64,000 bases of DNA from assembly GCF_032884065.1 (NCBI RefSeq), contig NC_088865.1:49926176-49990175 (forward strand), given 5' to 3'. The notes under the pieces were generated by a model. The model saw only the letters and a list, made by a program, of their open reading frames with translations, had not been told where the DNA came from and did not search any database. The DNA is from Artemia franciscana. Lineage: Eukaryota > Arthropoda > Branchiopoda > Anostraca > Artemiidae. Positions 11,701-22,550 of this stretch are shown here, in pieces. Each line of letters starts with the position of its first letter. Position 1 is the stretch's first letter. Position numbers and translations under genes: made by a program.

Positions 11701-12388
11701 CGTACGCAGGAATATTTTCGGGGGGGGGGGCAAAACCTTCGAAACAGCAGATATAAAGTAGAACTTTTTTATAGTAACTAAATAAATTCAAAAAGCACGT
11801 ATATAGGAAAATACAGATTAACTTTAATCAGTAGTATTGTAGTGGATGGGGGAAGGAGACTGATGCCTCAAAAGTACGTTTTAGACTCAGGTTATGTTCA
11901 TAGCGATTTAGAACCAGTGATTAATCTATTACATCCCACTGAAAGGGAAATTTTAGGGTTATTAGTGCAATATGGGTGCTGTGGAGGTAGTTCTTCTATT
12001 GCAAAAACGTCAATTTTAATGAAAAATGATAGTTTCCAAAATTGATCCATTAAAAGCTGTACTTTATCCTGAAATCGCCATAATATCAAGAATAATTCTA
12101 TTTTACTGTGGAAACCAAATTCTTTTTAGAAAACAAAATAACAGTACAATCGCTAATTACTTCAAAGAGGGTAAAAAGTTAGACAGAAAATGGGTTAATA
12201 ATTGGGCAGTGACTTGATCAGATAATTGCATGCTGTAAAATCCCCCAAAAAAGCTTCATACATGTATCTAGACTCTTAAAAAATGTCCTACTTCTGCCAG
12301 AAATCCGAAGAAACCATGGGGAAATTAAACATTTAGAAAAATTTCGGAGGGGGGCCCGAAGCCCCTCCCCCCTGCGTACGTGCCAGTA
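11693..12388. mobile_element. Candidate element with ACGTACGCAGG inverted ends
   Basis: The left end has GTACGTACGCAGGAATATTT followed by a G run. The right end at about 12355-12388 is the inverse, a C-rich stretch followed by CCTGCGTACGTGCC. The interior of about 690 bp has no recognised domain; an ORF at 11842-12045 may be chance. The match beyond about 14 bases is carried largely by G runs, so the boundary is tentative. Confidence 0.35.
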
Positions 12389-12779
12389 ACTGTAATAACC
12401 CGAATAATTTAGTCTGTTTAATTTATGATTTCGAGTCCTTTTTCAAGTTAAAGGCTTTGAGACAAAATCGTTTTAATTTTTCATATGTGGCAGTTTCCAA
12501 ACTAGGTATTATTTGATATCGTAAGGTCTCTTACAGTCACGATTAAACTTATAGAAAACACTTTATCTAAGTTGAGCATCGTTTAACAATGTGCTCCTTT
12601 GTGACTGCTAAGTGATTGGTTTGTACCATCCTAGCTACTTTGGATAGGTGAGACTACAGACAAATATGAAGATCCAGGTTGCATTGCTATATCTAGTTTT
12701 CTACGTGGCAGTTTTACCACGTAGGAAGTTCAATGATCTATATTCAACCGTTCTTCATGCATAATCTCCGTTCCTAAGT
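12389..12779. other. No gene recognised
   Basis: Ordinary AT-rich sequence between two element-related blocks; no ORF or repeat match stands out. Confidence 0.4.
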
Positions 12780-13426
12780 TTAATTTCCGTTCATTCATTG
12801 CCATTTATAAATCAACAGTTCGACCTATACTCGAATACAATTCGTCAGTATGGTATCCATTGAATAAAAATGACAAAGCAAGGGTTGAAAAAATACAGCA
12901 TAGAGCAACTAAGCTTGTACCTTATTTGAAACATTTGCCGTATGAAAATAGACTGCACAGGCTAGGATTGTCAAGTCTTCAATTCCGAAGGGATAGGGCA
13001 GACATTATTATCACATTTCGTATAATCAAAGGCATTGATAATATAAGTACATCACAGTTCTTCACATTTAATGACACTAACAGGACCCGCTATCACCCAC
13101 ATAAACTGTACCCCTCACTTTCAAAAAGGAAAATAGGCCAACATTCATTTTATAGCATGGTGTGGAACCCATGGAATGACCTTCCACCTAAAACATTTCT
13201 AACAGATGACATAAACAGATTCAAAACAAAACTAGCAGAAACAAATTTTCAAAGTAAATCATTTTTAAATAATTTATAGTATTATTTGTCGGTGTTTGTT
13301 GCAGTTGTTATTTTCATTGATTTATATGTGTGTATTATGTTGTCAGTATTGTCATAATTTCTATTTGTTATGTTTAGTGCGACAAGTTTGTTTACCGTAT
13401 TTGGTATTAATAAATAAATAAATAAC
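12780..13426 (+). pseudogene. 3' end of a CR1/L2-like non-LTR retrotransposon
   Basis: The reading frame begins within STVRPILEYNSSVWYP at about 12810 and continues to the stop at 13277-13279. The C-terminal region has the pattern typical of CR1/L2/jockey-type polymerases: VEKIQHRATKLVP, YENRLHRLGLSSLQFRR, and WNPWNDLPP. About 130 bp of noncoding sequence ends in a (AATA)n tail at 13407-13426. The catalytic part of the polymerase is missing, as expected of a 5'-truncated insertion. The ORF itself is intact. Confidence 0.8.
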
Positions 13427-13987
13427 TGCTAATATAGTGCTACTAAAAATAATACCTGGTTTGACGTGTCTAACGAACAGCATAAAAACTCCCCTAACCC
13501 AAAAACAAATTAACTTTTTTCTCTTATTATGTTTTTAGTGTTTTTTATGTCTCTTGGCACGCTATTCAAAAATAAAATTTAAGAAAAAGACTAGATAGCA
13601 ATGCTTAGTACTCAAATTGTCTGATGTTTTGTGGAGAGTAGATTTAGTTAACGAATAGAACTGTTGACGTTTTTCAACCCATCCCGTGTTCAAAATTTCA
13701 ACACGACAATTGAAATCATTTATATCGGCCCCTTTGAAAGATATCTCTTTGACATCTCTTCAAACAATACATATCCCTTTGTAATTAAATTATTCCTTTC
13801 TAGGAATAAGTAATTACCAAGGCCATATATAAAGAGAGAGGGATCTACTGGTTTGATTCCTCCCTTCAAAATGTCGACTCATAAAAAGTAACAAAATATG
13901 TATGAACAGATTATCGATGCGTTTTGCATTTTGTTTTCATGCTCCACTGAGAAAAAAAAATTAGTTTATTTTAAAATTGTAAAATTT
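13427..13987. other. No gene recognised
   Basis: AT-rich sequence following the retrotransposon tail. No coding or repeat feature recognised. Confidence 0.4.
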
Positions 13988-14405
13988 TTCATCCTGTTTT
14001 GGTATATTTCATTAGGATTAACCTAATTTCACCTCTTGGGCGTGTTCCATTTAATGGAGAAGTACCGATTTTTTTTTGAATGCCCGAACTTCAGATCATA
14101 TAAAGGGACTTTCTTCAGCCACTCATTTTTTTTTAGATTATACCTTTTGTTTTGATTGAGACTCTAAATCCTTAAGAACAAATACACAAAACAAAACCCC
14201 CCAAAACCAAAATATTTTCTTCTAATATTATCAAGACAGCTTTATTAAAATCTCTTCTTTCAGTTAACCATCACTAACAGCATAAAATTCAAAGAGGAGG
14301 GGAGAGTGAGTGGTAGCCCTAACGGGAGGGTGGTGGTATCCGTAACGCATTGCTTGTGAAAAGTGATTTGCGTTTATGTAGGTGTATTAACCTGAATATT
14401 TTTGG
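13988..14405 (+). repeat. Direct duplication, copy 2 (copy 1 at 11320-11700)
   Basis: Collinear with copy 1 over about 380 bp at high similarity. The two copies lie about 2.67 kb apart and have the retrotransposon fragment at 12780-13426 and the ACGTACGCAGG-ended segment between them. Confidence 0.75.
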
Positions 14406-14521
14406 AGCTGAATAAAAAACTGAATGGAACTTTCACCTAGATTTCCATTATATTAAAAATATCTTTTAAGGAGTCTATAAGAACTAAGGGCTTCCAAGCA
14501 TGGATATCACTATGTTAGGTG

Positions 14522-14640
14522 ATTACAGTTGAATCAAACAGTTCGTGGCAACTTAGTAAATGTAAGTAAGCAACGACATGGGGTAACAGTAACCGAAATT
14601 CTAAGAAACGGAATTTTGATAGCTATGCATATACAAATGA
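14522..14640 (+). mobile_element. Family H end fragment
   Basis: AATCAAACAGTTCGTGGCAA starts the fragment, followed by AGTAAGCAACGAC, CAGTAACCGAAATTCTAAGA and ACGGAATTTTGATA. This is the hairpin end of family H; the inner hairpin arm is mutated and the rest of the element is absent. Confidence 0.7.
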
Positions 14641-14701
14641 TTGTTTATCAAAATCTTAAATACTTAATATTAACAAATTTAATAATCTTAAATTTGGAAC
14701 A

Positions 14702-15160
14702 GTGAAATCACAACTTCTGGTTTTGAAGAATATTGCTGTTGGCCAATCAGAGATAATTAATAAATGTAACGAGGAAATTAATTTATTAGTCAGTCAACTG
14801 TTTGTTGAAGAAAATTACAAGAAAATATGCAACTTACTATTTTGTGGTCTAAATAAAATATCTAATAAGAATGCCGAGTCTCTGATTTCAGATATGTTGG
14901 TGCATGGATTGTACTTTGATAACGGAAATTTGCCGTCTTTTAATGTTTCTCAGTGCTCGAAAAAGTTTGTTCAAAATAAAGTGGACATTACACAGATTCG
15001 ATTTTTTATTTTGAGAAATGCGGAAAAACTTAAAGTGAAAGAGTTCAGTGGGTATACAAATGTTTTTATTATTGATAATGCTCGGCCTCGTGTTCTTATT
15101 GCGCGCAAGAAACTCCTGGGCATCTGTAATGCTTTTGGTCACTCGGGTCTCTGCAACTGA
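14702..15160 (+). CDS. Unassigned ORF of 152 residues, possibly retrotransposon ORF1-like
   Basis: The ORF is intact, begins at ATG and ends in TGA. The segment from residue 94 (VDITQIRFFILRNAEKLKV, then FSGYTNVFIIDNARPRVLIA) resembles the nucleic-acid-binding C-terminal part of L1-type ORF1 proteins, where a pattern of the type VLRNAKKLK, V(F)I, D and R..R is common. That resemblance is weak and from memory of the family pattern. The ORF lies just downstream of a family H end fragment. No promoter or splice signal is evident. It could also be a fragment of an unknown element. Confidence 0.3.
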   Translation: MKSQLLVLKNIAVGQSEIINKCNEEINLLVSQLFVEENYKKICNLLFCGLNKISNKNAESLISDMLVHGLYFDNGNLPSFNVSQCSKKFVQNKVDITQIRFFILRNAEKLKVKEFSGYTNVFIIDNARPRVLIARKKLLGICNAFGHSGLCN

Positions 15161-15900
15161 AGACTGTACTAGCCCAACGGTCAACTGCCTGAAGTTAATC
15201 TTTCTCGGGGGTCCTTAACGCTGGTTAAGGTGAGCCCAACGATTTCGAAACACCCAGTACTAGCAGCTGCAAGCAACACCACAGTCGAGCCCGAATGCCT
15301 AGGCAAGTATGCACTGGTCCTGGCCGAGATCAAACTAGAGAAATCCAAGGTTCTCTTTCAACTACTATATTAACTGAAAATGCAGGGCAAGCACGAGACA
15401 ACCAATAACACTTATAAAAACGCCTAACAAAACCTAAAACACATAAACCACACTTACTTAAGACTTATGCTATATTGTTCTGATTGCATTATAGTTAGAA
15501 TACAAAAGACTTAAAACCAAGAGAGCTAAGGCTAAAAAACTTAACTTTTTATATCTTTCCAAAAAACGACATTTTTCCAGCCAGCCACTTTTCTGCGGTT
15601 GACTGACGTGTGCCGAACCAGCTAAAACTTGATAAAGATTTTCGAATGGGTTTTAATTGGATTTTTGAAAAAGAATACTTTTTTAATATTTAATCTATAA
15701 TAGTTTATATTAATTTAGTTTTACCTATTACAATACTCCCCCCATACAGAAAAGACGTCCCCGTCTTTTATTCTAAGTATCAGTATTGTTATATATTTTT
15801 TTCCAAGGTTATTCGTTCTGTTCGATCCACATGATAAAGATTATTCGATACATCAGACATTATTAGATTCATTAAAACTTTATTTTGGACAAAACACAAA
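15161..15900. other. No gene recognised
   Basis: The part from 15170 to 15370 is richer in G+C than its surroundings and contains a TTAACGCTGGTTAA palindrome at about 15219, but I cannot assign it. The rest is AT-rich without ORFs of note. Confidence 0.35.
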
Positions 15901-15903
15901 GTT

Positions 15904-16496
15904 TTACATATTATTTATAGTGTTATCAACCAGTCTATTCAAATCCACACTATCTTTAGTTTCTGATTCACCGATTTCATTCTGATACATATTTTTGATT
16001 GACGATTCCCCTCCAAATGTTCCTTTCCATACCTGCTCCATAATCATTTCGTCGATAATTCTATCTAATTGCAGGTTACCTTTTTTAGTGCCTTTTCCTT
16101 CTATACTACTAAAATTGCAACGACAATTACACTTCGAATAGTGGTTAGCTGTATCTTTCCTTTCTTTTTTTGTTATTCCTAATGATCTACACCGATCCTG
16201 CTTAGCATTAACGGATACTCTAGTTGTCCCTACGCCTACAATATGCACATTTTTTTTTTTAAAATCTTCGGGCCCATGTTGCAGTACTTGCAAAGCCTTT
16301 CAATCAAATTCATTTAACTTGTACCAAAACTGAAATTTCACTATATTCCTTTTCAATACAGTCTGAACATTCTCCCTTTAGAAACTGAAATGCTCCATCA
16401 CTGAAATGAGGTGCCAAGCCCATTGTGGTTGCTGCCTGTACCCTTTTAAATAAAAATTCTCGCACTAAATATACTTCTTCCAATAATTGCTCATAG
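15904..16496 (-). pseudogene. Unrecognised broken ORF
   Basis: Two reading frames follow each other on the minus strand. The first, about 16496-16320, contains LLEEVYLVREFLFKRVQA and LAPHFSDGAFQFLKGEC. The second, 16293-15904, contains HGPEDFKKKNVHIVGVGTTR, a RCRSLGI segment and a CNCRC cluster. They are separated by stops within 30 bases, so they may be one gene broken by a frameshift. I do not recognise the family; a mobile-element protein is likely from the surroundings but not shown. Confidence 0.3.
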
Positions 16497-16944
16497 GTTG
16501 GTAAAAAGATACTTAGATTTTCCGTTATTTAAAAAAATTAAAAATATTCCTCAACAACATCTAAACAAGCGCGACTGTTTTATTAAGAAAAAAGGTATGT
16601 TTTCTTACATTGTAATCATACTTTATTCTACGGTTTCACGTGTTTTTTCACATGTTTCTCGTCTCTTTCTTTTAAGAACACAAAAAAAACCTATGCATCA
16701 CATATCCGACAAGTAGTCCGTTCTTTGTGCACTTGTTCTTGAAGCTTTTGCTTGGAACGCTTACTGCAGACAAAAAATCGAATTCCTATATTAGCTAAAT
16801 AAAGAACCAGCATAATTGGAAAAAAAATCTGTGGAGCAGAGAGTTATTATAAAAATATATTCTTCATTTTTCTATTTTCTATAATAAACTCGATACTCTC
16901 CTTGAGCTGATCCAGAGTGGTAAGCAATTTTGGGTGTTCCTTTG

Positions 16945-17460
16945 GAAAACTAAAAAAAAGGAAAAAAACTAGAAAAAAATTAAAAAACAAAAAATGAAAC
17001 CAACTAAAAAAGAAAAAAAAACAAAAAAGAAAAAAACTAAAAGTAAGGAAAAACTAAAAAAATAAAAAAAGCAAAAAGGAAAAACTAAAATGAAGAAAAC
17101 TAAAAAGACAAAAAGACAAAAACTAAAGAAGGATAAAAAACAAAACATTTTTTAAAAAGACTAAAAGAGAAAAAACAGAAAAAAAACTAAAAAAACGAAA
17201 AAAAAACTAAAAAAAGAAGAAACTAAAAACTAAAAACGAAAAAAACTAAAAAAGAAAACAAATTAAAAAGAACAACTAAAATAAAAGACAAAAAGTCAAA
17301 AACTAAAGGAAAAGAAAAACAAAAAAAATGAAAAAACTAAAAAAGAAAAAAAACTGAAAAAAGAAAAATCAAAAACCAAAATTAGGTAAAAAACTTAAAA
17401 AATTAAAAAATGTGAAAAAATAAAAAACTAAAAAAACAAAAGGAGGAAAAAACTAAAAAA
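16945..17460 (+). repeat. A-rich low-complexity tract of ACTAAAAAAGAAAA-like units
   Basis: Irregular repetition of ACTAAAAAAG and GAAAAAAACT over about 500 bp. It is complementary in composition and motif to the T-rich tracts at 18180-18375 and 18765-18965, which read TTTTTAGTTTTTTTC. Confidence 0.85.
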
Positions 17461-17464
17461 AAGA

Positions 17465-17638
17465 TAAAAATCTATAAATGACGTCATGTTCGCAACGCGA
17501 AACCAGGCTTGCGGCTGATAGAGCTAGTAAAAAAAAGGCGTGTCGCTGTATTACAAAAGCAATGCGTGTATAATTATCATACAATGTCACCAAAAATGGA
17601 ACACCAGGAGGAAACACTAGAGCAACGCAAAACAAGGC

Positions 17639-17640
<2 letters not shown>
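17465..17640 (+). pseudogene. Helitron-type N-terminal motif fragment
   Basis: Two peptide stretches in different frames, SQRETRLAADRASKKR (about 17485-17535) and ETLEQRKTRL (about 17611-17640), match the repeated ETPEQRExRLAxxR pattern found in the N-terminal part of many animal Helitron proteins. They sit immediately before the (TA)n tract and the inverted helicase fragment. The frame changes between the two, so this is a remnant. The assignment is from remembered motif patterns. Confidence 0.4.

Positions 17641-17722
<82 letters not shown>
17641..17722. repeat. (TA)n microsatellite
   Basis: About 80 bases of uninterrupted TA. ORFs reading through it give poly-(IY) and are meaningless. Confidence 0.98.
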
Positions 17723-17725
<3 letters not shown>

Positions 17726-17726
17726 T

Positions 17727-17935
17727 TTAACTACGTAAAACTTGCGAATATACAACATTCTTCGCTGTCCGATTGTCTGTGCATATAAATAGATTGTCAG
17801 GTTTACCGACTCTTGAACATGCAACATATAATTGTCCATGGGAAAAACAATCCGTATTCAGATCTATATCTCATTATTCTAATGATTGCCCTTGAGCTTT
17901 GTTGATGGTGATTGCTGATCGAACATCCTCTGTGT
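17727..17935 (-). pseudogene. Helitron helicase C-terminal fragment, unit 1
   Basis: On the minus strand the sequence reads through INKAQGQSLE, an in-frame stop, DIDLNTDCFSHGQLYVACSR, VGKPDNLFICTDNR and TAKNVVYSQVLRS, then a stop at 17729-17727. This is the end of the Pif1-type helicase domain of Helitron transposases (helicase motifs V and VI, GQ-S-L and YVACSRV). The upstream domains and the Rep nuclease are absent; the sequence is replaced by GTCCC-rich repeats. Confidence 0.85.
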
Positions 17936-18165
17936 CCCCGTCGTCATTTATATGTCCCGCCGTGCCCCCCGGCGTCCCCGTTGTAGTTGTGTCCCTGTGT
18001 CCCGGCCATTTCTATTCCCTGGGTCGTCATTTGTGTCCCGGTGTCCCAGTCTGTAATTTCTCTTTGAGTGTCCCGGTCGTCATTTATATTCCCTGTGTCC
18101 TGGTCGTCATTTGCGTCCCGGTGTCCTGGTCTGTATGTACATTCATTTTTGAATTGGTATATGAT
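17930..18165 (+). repeat. GTCCC-rich minisatellite, copy 1 (copy 2 at 18520-18755)
   Basis: Repeats of GTCCCGGTCGTCATTT and GTGTCCCGGTGTCCC with a period near 30-33 bp. The G+C content is far above the flanks. ORFs of 93 and 109 residues across the two copies are repeat by-products (each contains SVPVVIYIPC). Confidence 0.8.
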
Positions 18166-18382
18166 GAAATAAATTTTTAGTTTTTTTCCTTTTTTTCTTT
18201 TTAACTTTTTTTTTAGTTTTTACCATTTTTTAGCTGTTTTAGTTTATTTTCTTTTTGTTTTTTTGTAGTTTTTACCTTTTTTGTAGTATTTTTTTTTATT
18301 TTTAGTTTTTTTTTTAGTTTTCTTTTTCTCCTTTATTTGTCAGTTTTTTCCTTTTTTAGTTTTTTTTTCTTTTTTAGTTAAT

Positions 18383-18520
18383 AGATTGTCAGGTTTACCG
18401 AATCTTGAACATGCAACATATAATTGTCCATGGGAAAAACAATCCGTATTCAGATCTATATCTCATTATTCTAATGATTGCCCTTGAGCTTTGTTGATGG
18501 TGATTGCTAATCGAACATTC
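18383..18520 (-). pseudogene. Helitron helicase C-terminal fragment, unit 2
   Basis: Repeats the CFSHGQLYVACSRFGKPDNL segment of unit 1 with slight change and lacks the last 20 residues, which are replaced upstream by T-rich sequence. Confidence 0.8.
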
Positions 18521-18969
18521 TTTGTGTCCCCGTCGTCATTTATATGTCCCCCCATACCCCCCGGCGTCCCCGTTGTAGTTGTGTCCCTGTGTCCCGGTCA
18601 TTTCTATTCCCTGGGTCGTCATTTGTGTCCCGGTGTCCCAGTCTGTAATTTCTCTTTGAGTGTCCCGGTCGTCATTTATATTCCCTGTGTCCCGGTCGTC
18701 ATTTGCGTCCCGGTGTCCCGGTCTGTATGTACATTCATTTTTGAATTGGTATATGATGAAATAAATTTTTTTTTTCCTTTTTTTCTTTTTAACTTTTTTT
18801 TGGTTTTTACCTTTTTTTAGCTGTTTCAGTTTATTTTCTTTTTAGTTTTTTTGTAGTTTTTACCTTTTTTTTAGTATTTTTTTATTTTTAGTTTTTTTTT
18901 TAAGTTTTCTTTTTCTCCTTTATTTTTCAGTTTTTTCCTTTTTTAGTTTTTTTTTCTTTTTTAGTTAAT

Positions 18970-19260
18970 AGATTGTCAGGTTTACCGAATCTTGAACATG
19001 CAACATATAATTGTCCATGGGAAAAACAATCCGTATTCAGATCTATACCTCATGATTCTAATGATTGCCCTTGAGCTTTGTTGATGGTGATTGCTAATCG
19101 AACGTTCTCAGTATTTAATTCGTACAAACGGTTAATAAATTTCTTTTGAATCAATTCTCCAGTTTTTTGAAATTCTCTTCTCTTTGACCAGTTTTTGTTC
19201 GAGGCATGGAGAGAAAATATAAAGAAGGAAGTTTTGAACTAAATTCTGTAACAGTCACAA
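18970..19260 (-). pseudogene. Helitron helicase C-terminal fragment, unit 3
   Basis: Contains the same YVACSR segment and extends further toward the N-terminus than units 1 and 2: INRLYELNTENVRLAITINK is readable at about 19120-19060. This unit may be the original from which the others were copied. Stops interrupt it. Confidence 0.75.
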
Positions 19261-19980
19261 AAACAATATTTGCACATTTGAATTAAAAACAAGTGAAAAA
19301 GCATCTGCAAAAAAAGTGAACATTCACCAAATTGAACAGAAATTAAAATTTCTGGAGCACTTTTATAATTGTAGCAGTTTTAAAGTGAACAAAAATTTAA
19401 AAACAAATATTTCCAAAAGGAAAAAGAAACGTTTTCTGTCATTACTTCAGACCAAACTATTACCTCTTGTAGGACCAAGTTGCTATTGATTACAAATTCT
19501 AAGAAAGTCAATCTAATTTCGACACAACTCCTTAAATTAAGCATTACAATTGGTAGTTAAGAAAGCCAATCGATTTAAAATGTCAGACAACGAAATATTG
19601 TGGCTCTCAGTTCTGTAGGTGTCAAGATCTTGTCTACAAGAATATGGAATTCCAAACCACACCATTATCTCATGAAGGACCAAGTTGATATTGCTTAAAA
19701 ATTCGAATAAAGCTAGTTGATTTAGGAGCATCAAACAACGATACATTGCGGGTCCCTAACTTTCTTTATTTAAACTTTCGTTTGCTTTTTGGAAAAAAGT
19801 TTTCGATCGCAAGCAGCTGGCTGGTATTATATATTTTTTTCGTTGGCAGGGTTGTAACGTGTAGGGGAGGGGAACCCCCCCCCCACCCAAGGGCTTACAG
19901 CCAGTCGGATGAAACGTTCTAGTCGTTAAAATAGTCGCACAAAGAGTAAAATATTTACTAAAAAAAATGGGCGGATTGAA
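19260..19980. other. No gene recognised; weak internal duplication
   Basis: AGGACCAAGTTGCTATTG at about 19470 and AGGACCAAGTTGATATTG at about 19677 begin two diverged stretches about 207 bp apart. No coding domain is recognisable. Confidence 0.4.
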
Positions 19981-20110
19981 ACACGTAACGTAAAATTTAT
20001 AAAAGAAGATCATTCTCAGTTCGTAAAGGGAAATAAATTTAACAGGAATATCACCCAAATTAGTCTTTGAAAATGACAAGCCAGTTGGTGAAATCCATTT
20101 GCCCCCTCCA
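19980..20110 (+). repeat. Dispersed repeat shared with 41280-41395 and 43444-43530
   Basis: AGAAGATCATTCT, AATATCACCCAAAT and a CCAGTTGGTGAAATCC-like stretch follow in the same order in all three places. Confidence 0.6.
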
Positions 20111-20129
20111 AATATTTCGAATAATGACA

Positions 20130-21100
20130 CCTCTAGTCAATACCAAACGACGTCCACGGGAAGTAATCATGCTTATTAGTCTTCGCCAACATTGTGTTAT
20201 ATTCTACACCATAAGTTTCATCCACAATTTGTAATGTAGGTAGGAATATAGGTGGAACAAATTTACATTTTGGAAGATTTTACTTGGGAGTTTTCCGGAA
20301 GAGATAATTCCTAGCATCTGACTCTAGACTGGAAAATTTAGTTTTTTATTTTTGGATAGGATCACCGTTGCGCAACGGCAACAAAGAGAACAATAAGAAC
20401 AGACTTTGCTAGAGAAGCAAATTATAAAAGAATAAAAATGATTACAATTCAAGAGATACGAGAAATACTGCAATTTTAAGTTTTATCAAGTAGGGATACA
20501 TCAATTGAAAAAAAAATACGAGCAAAAAATCATCTAAAACATTTTAATAAATAGGCTATACAGCCCCCAATTTCCTGAATAAGAGTCAATGAGCATTAAG
20601 CAAATCTTTGCATATAAAAGACAAAATTTCAAGAGGAAATCTTAAAAATAGGATATTTGCTTAGCCTATGACAATAGAGCTCCTACTAATGATACTTCTA
20701 CTAGTGGCAACGCATTGCACTACGAAATATATTGGCTCGTCCGATATCTAAGATTATTAAGAGCTTCTGTCCTTTTCTTGGCTTTCCACTTCCTTTAAAC
20801 CTCTTCTCACCTCCTCTTCAAGGCAGGTTCAAGAACGATCTGGTTTTGTTTGACCTGAGTCTGATTGTAATCACGTTTGGGATCCTTGATTGACAACTGT
20901 CATTGCGATGACCTGTACTATCTTGATCTAAGCTAGTCTGATCTAATTAGTCTGGAAGGAAGCAAAAGAAAGCCTTATCTATGAACTGCAAGGCTTGATA
21001 CAAATACTAAAATCTTAAGGAGCTGCTTGGTATATGACCAATAAAGGAGCTTTGAACAAGGTCTGAGTATCTCAATTTTCAAAGAGCGTTCTCATTCTTT
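20130..21100. other. No gene recognised
   Basis: No ORF, repeat or structural signal stands out. Confidence 0.4.
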
Positions 21101-21104
21101 TATA

Positions 21105-21290
21105 TGATTAAATAAAAAAAAACTAATTTTTTTAGCTGAAAGTAAGGAGCGACATTAAAACGAACAGAAACTACTCCGTATATGAAATGAGTTGTCCCCT
21201 CCGTAATCCCTCGCTCTTTACGCTAAAGCTTTTAATTGTTTTAAAAAGTAGAATTGTGGCAAAGAGTCAAACTTTGCTTACGAGAAACAT
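21105..21290 (+). mobile_element. Family H B-end fragment
   Basis: ATTAAATAAAAAAAAACTAA begins the fragment, followed by GAAAGTAAGGAGCGACATTA, ACTCCGTATATGAAATG and TCGCTCTTTACGCTAAAG. It breaks off after AAAGAGTCAAACTTTGCTT. Confidence 0.8.
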
Positions 21291-22550
21291 TAAACGCTCT
21301 AGATAACGCATTTATTATCAAGGTCTTAATGAGACTAGGATGCTAAAGTTATAGATATCTAGTAATCAGATGGATGCTCGATGCACAATAAGGATCACAA
21401 CCCAAAAGGATTCGATACATCAAAAATCATTTTGTAAGCCGTACCGTCAAAACTATCTCAAAAGCAAAGGGCCCACTAGCAAAATCTTGCAAGGGATTAT
21501 TTATCATTGACACCTATTGAGAATTTGAGATTTGATTGTGAAAATTGATTGAAAAGACAATAGAATTGTGTCGGCAAAGTTCTTAATCAAAGCGGGTTGC
21601 ACCACAGAAAATTTGCAAAGCTGTCAGATTGGTCAAATGAAATTTGTTTTTAGGCTAATTTTGGAACTTTTCTAGCAGGCATGCTGTAACATTGTAGGGA
21701 CAAATGTATTATGAATTAAGAAAAAACTCTTCCGTTAAAAAAAAAACACTCCTTAATGATTGTAGTTCCCTTAAAACTAAATCTCTCTATCTTTGGCACA
21801 AAACATTTACAAGATCTTTCTTAGATTTCAGAAAAAGTAGATATGAGCTTTAGTTTTCTATCGGTTATTACGATTACTTATCCGAGCTCTACAAGTTATG
21901 GCTAGACAAAAAATCAAGTTGAAGTAAAGAATCAGGTGTAAATAATTTGGCCACACAAACTAAAACAGTTTATAATGGACGAGATAGGCTGATTCGTCAT
22001 GGTATTGAATCCCCTAGAAAACAAGAAAATTTATGCCCTTGCTCAATAATCTTATAATCCTCTGTATATTAAAAAAAACTTTGCTTTTTTTTCAACCTCG
22101 CTCCTCCAAAAAAAATTTAGCCCTTTCTCTAGCTTTCTTACAATTCCCCGAAATTTAAATGCTTATTCTCTCGTTTACCTAATGATACTCAGAAAAGAGT
22201 CAAGAGATCAATAGCTGATCTCTGAAGCATATCATATAGATTAAGTAAGGGAAAACGTGAGCACATACTGATTTGCTCGGTAGAAGCTTTTCCAATGCCA
22301 ATCAGCATGTCCCCAGGTGACCGATAAGGGGGCATCTACATATATGTAGGGTGTTATCGCCATTTAAAAACGCAGTGCGGAGCAAGGATACCTCATTCCC
22401 TGGGATCCATAATCAAATTTGAGGGAGGAGTAAAAATGAACGTGAAGGAGGGAAAAGGCCCCTCTAATGCGCACTGTACTGGTCCCATTGGCGTTCAGGT
22501 ATGTCTCTCCGGTTACAAATCTTCTCCCATTAATTGGAAGCATTTCCCAG
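21291..22550. other. No gene recognised
   Basis: AT-rich sequence without recognisable ORFs or repeats. Confidence 0.4.

Larger units (their letters stand above)
17791..19110. repeat. Triplicated composite unit of about 590 bp
   Basis: The motif AGATTGTCAGGTTTACCGA starts at 17791, 18383 and 18970, giving spacings of 592 and 587 bases. Units 1 and 2 each hold a 130-bp helicase tail, about 240 bp of GTCCC-rich minisatellite and about 200 bp of T-rich sequence. Unit 3 has the helicase tail and then continues into other helicase sequence instead of the minisatellite. Units 1 and 2 are nearly identical, which indicates recent amplification or conversion. Confidence 0.85.

Noticed and set aside
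17509..17839. ORFs of poly-(IY) on both strands
   Set aside because: They are translations of the (TA)n tract.
17899..18820. Two similar plus-strand ORFs of 93 and 109 residues as a duplicated gene
   Set aside because: They are the GTCCC minisatellite and the antisense of the helicase fragment read in one frame; the similarity comes from the tandem DNA unit.
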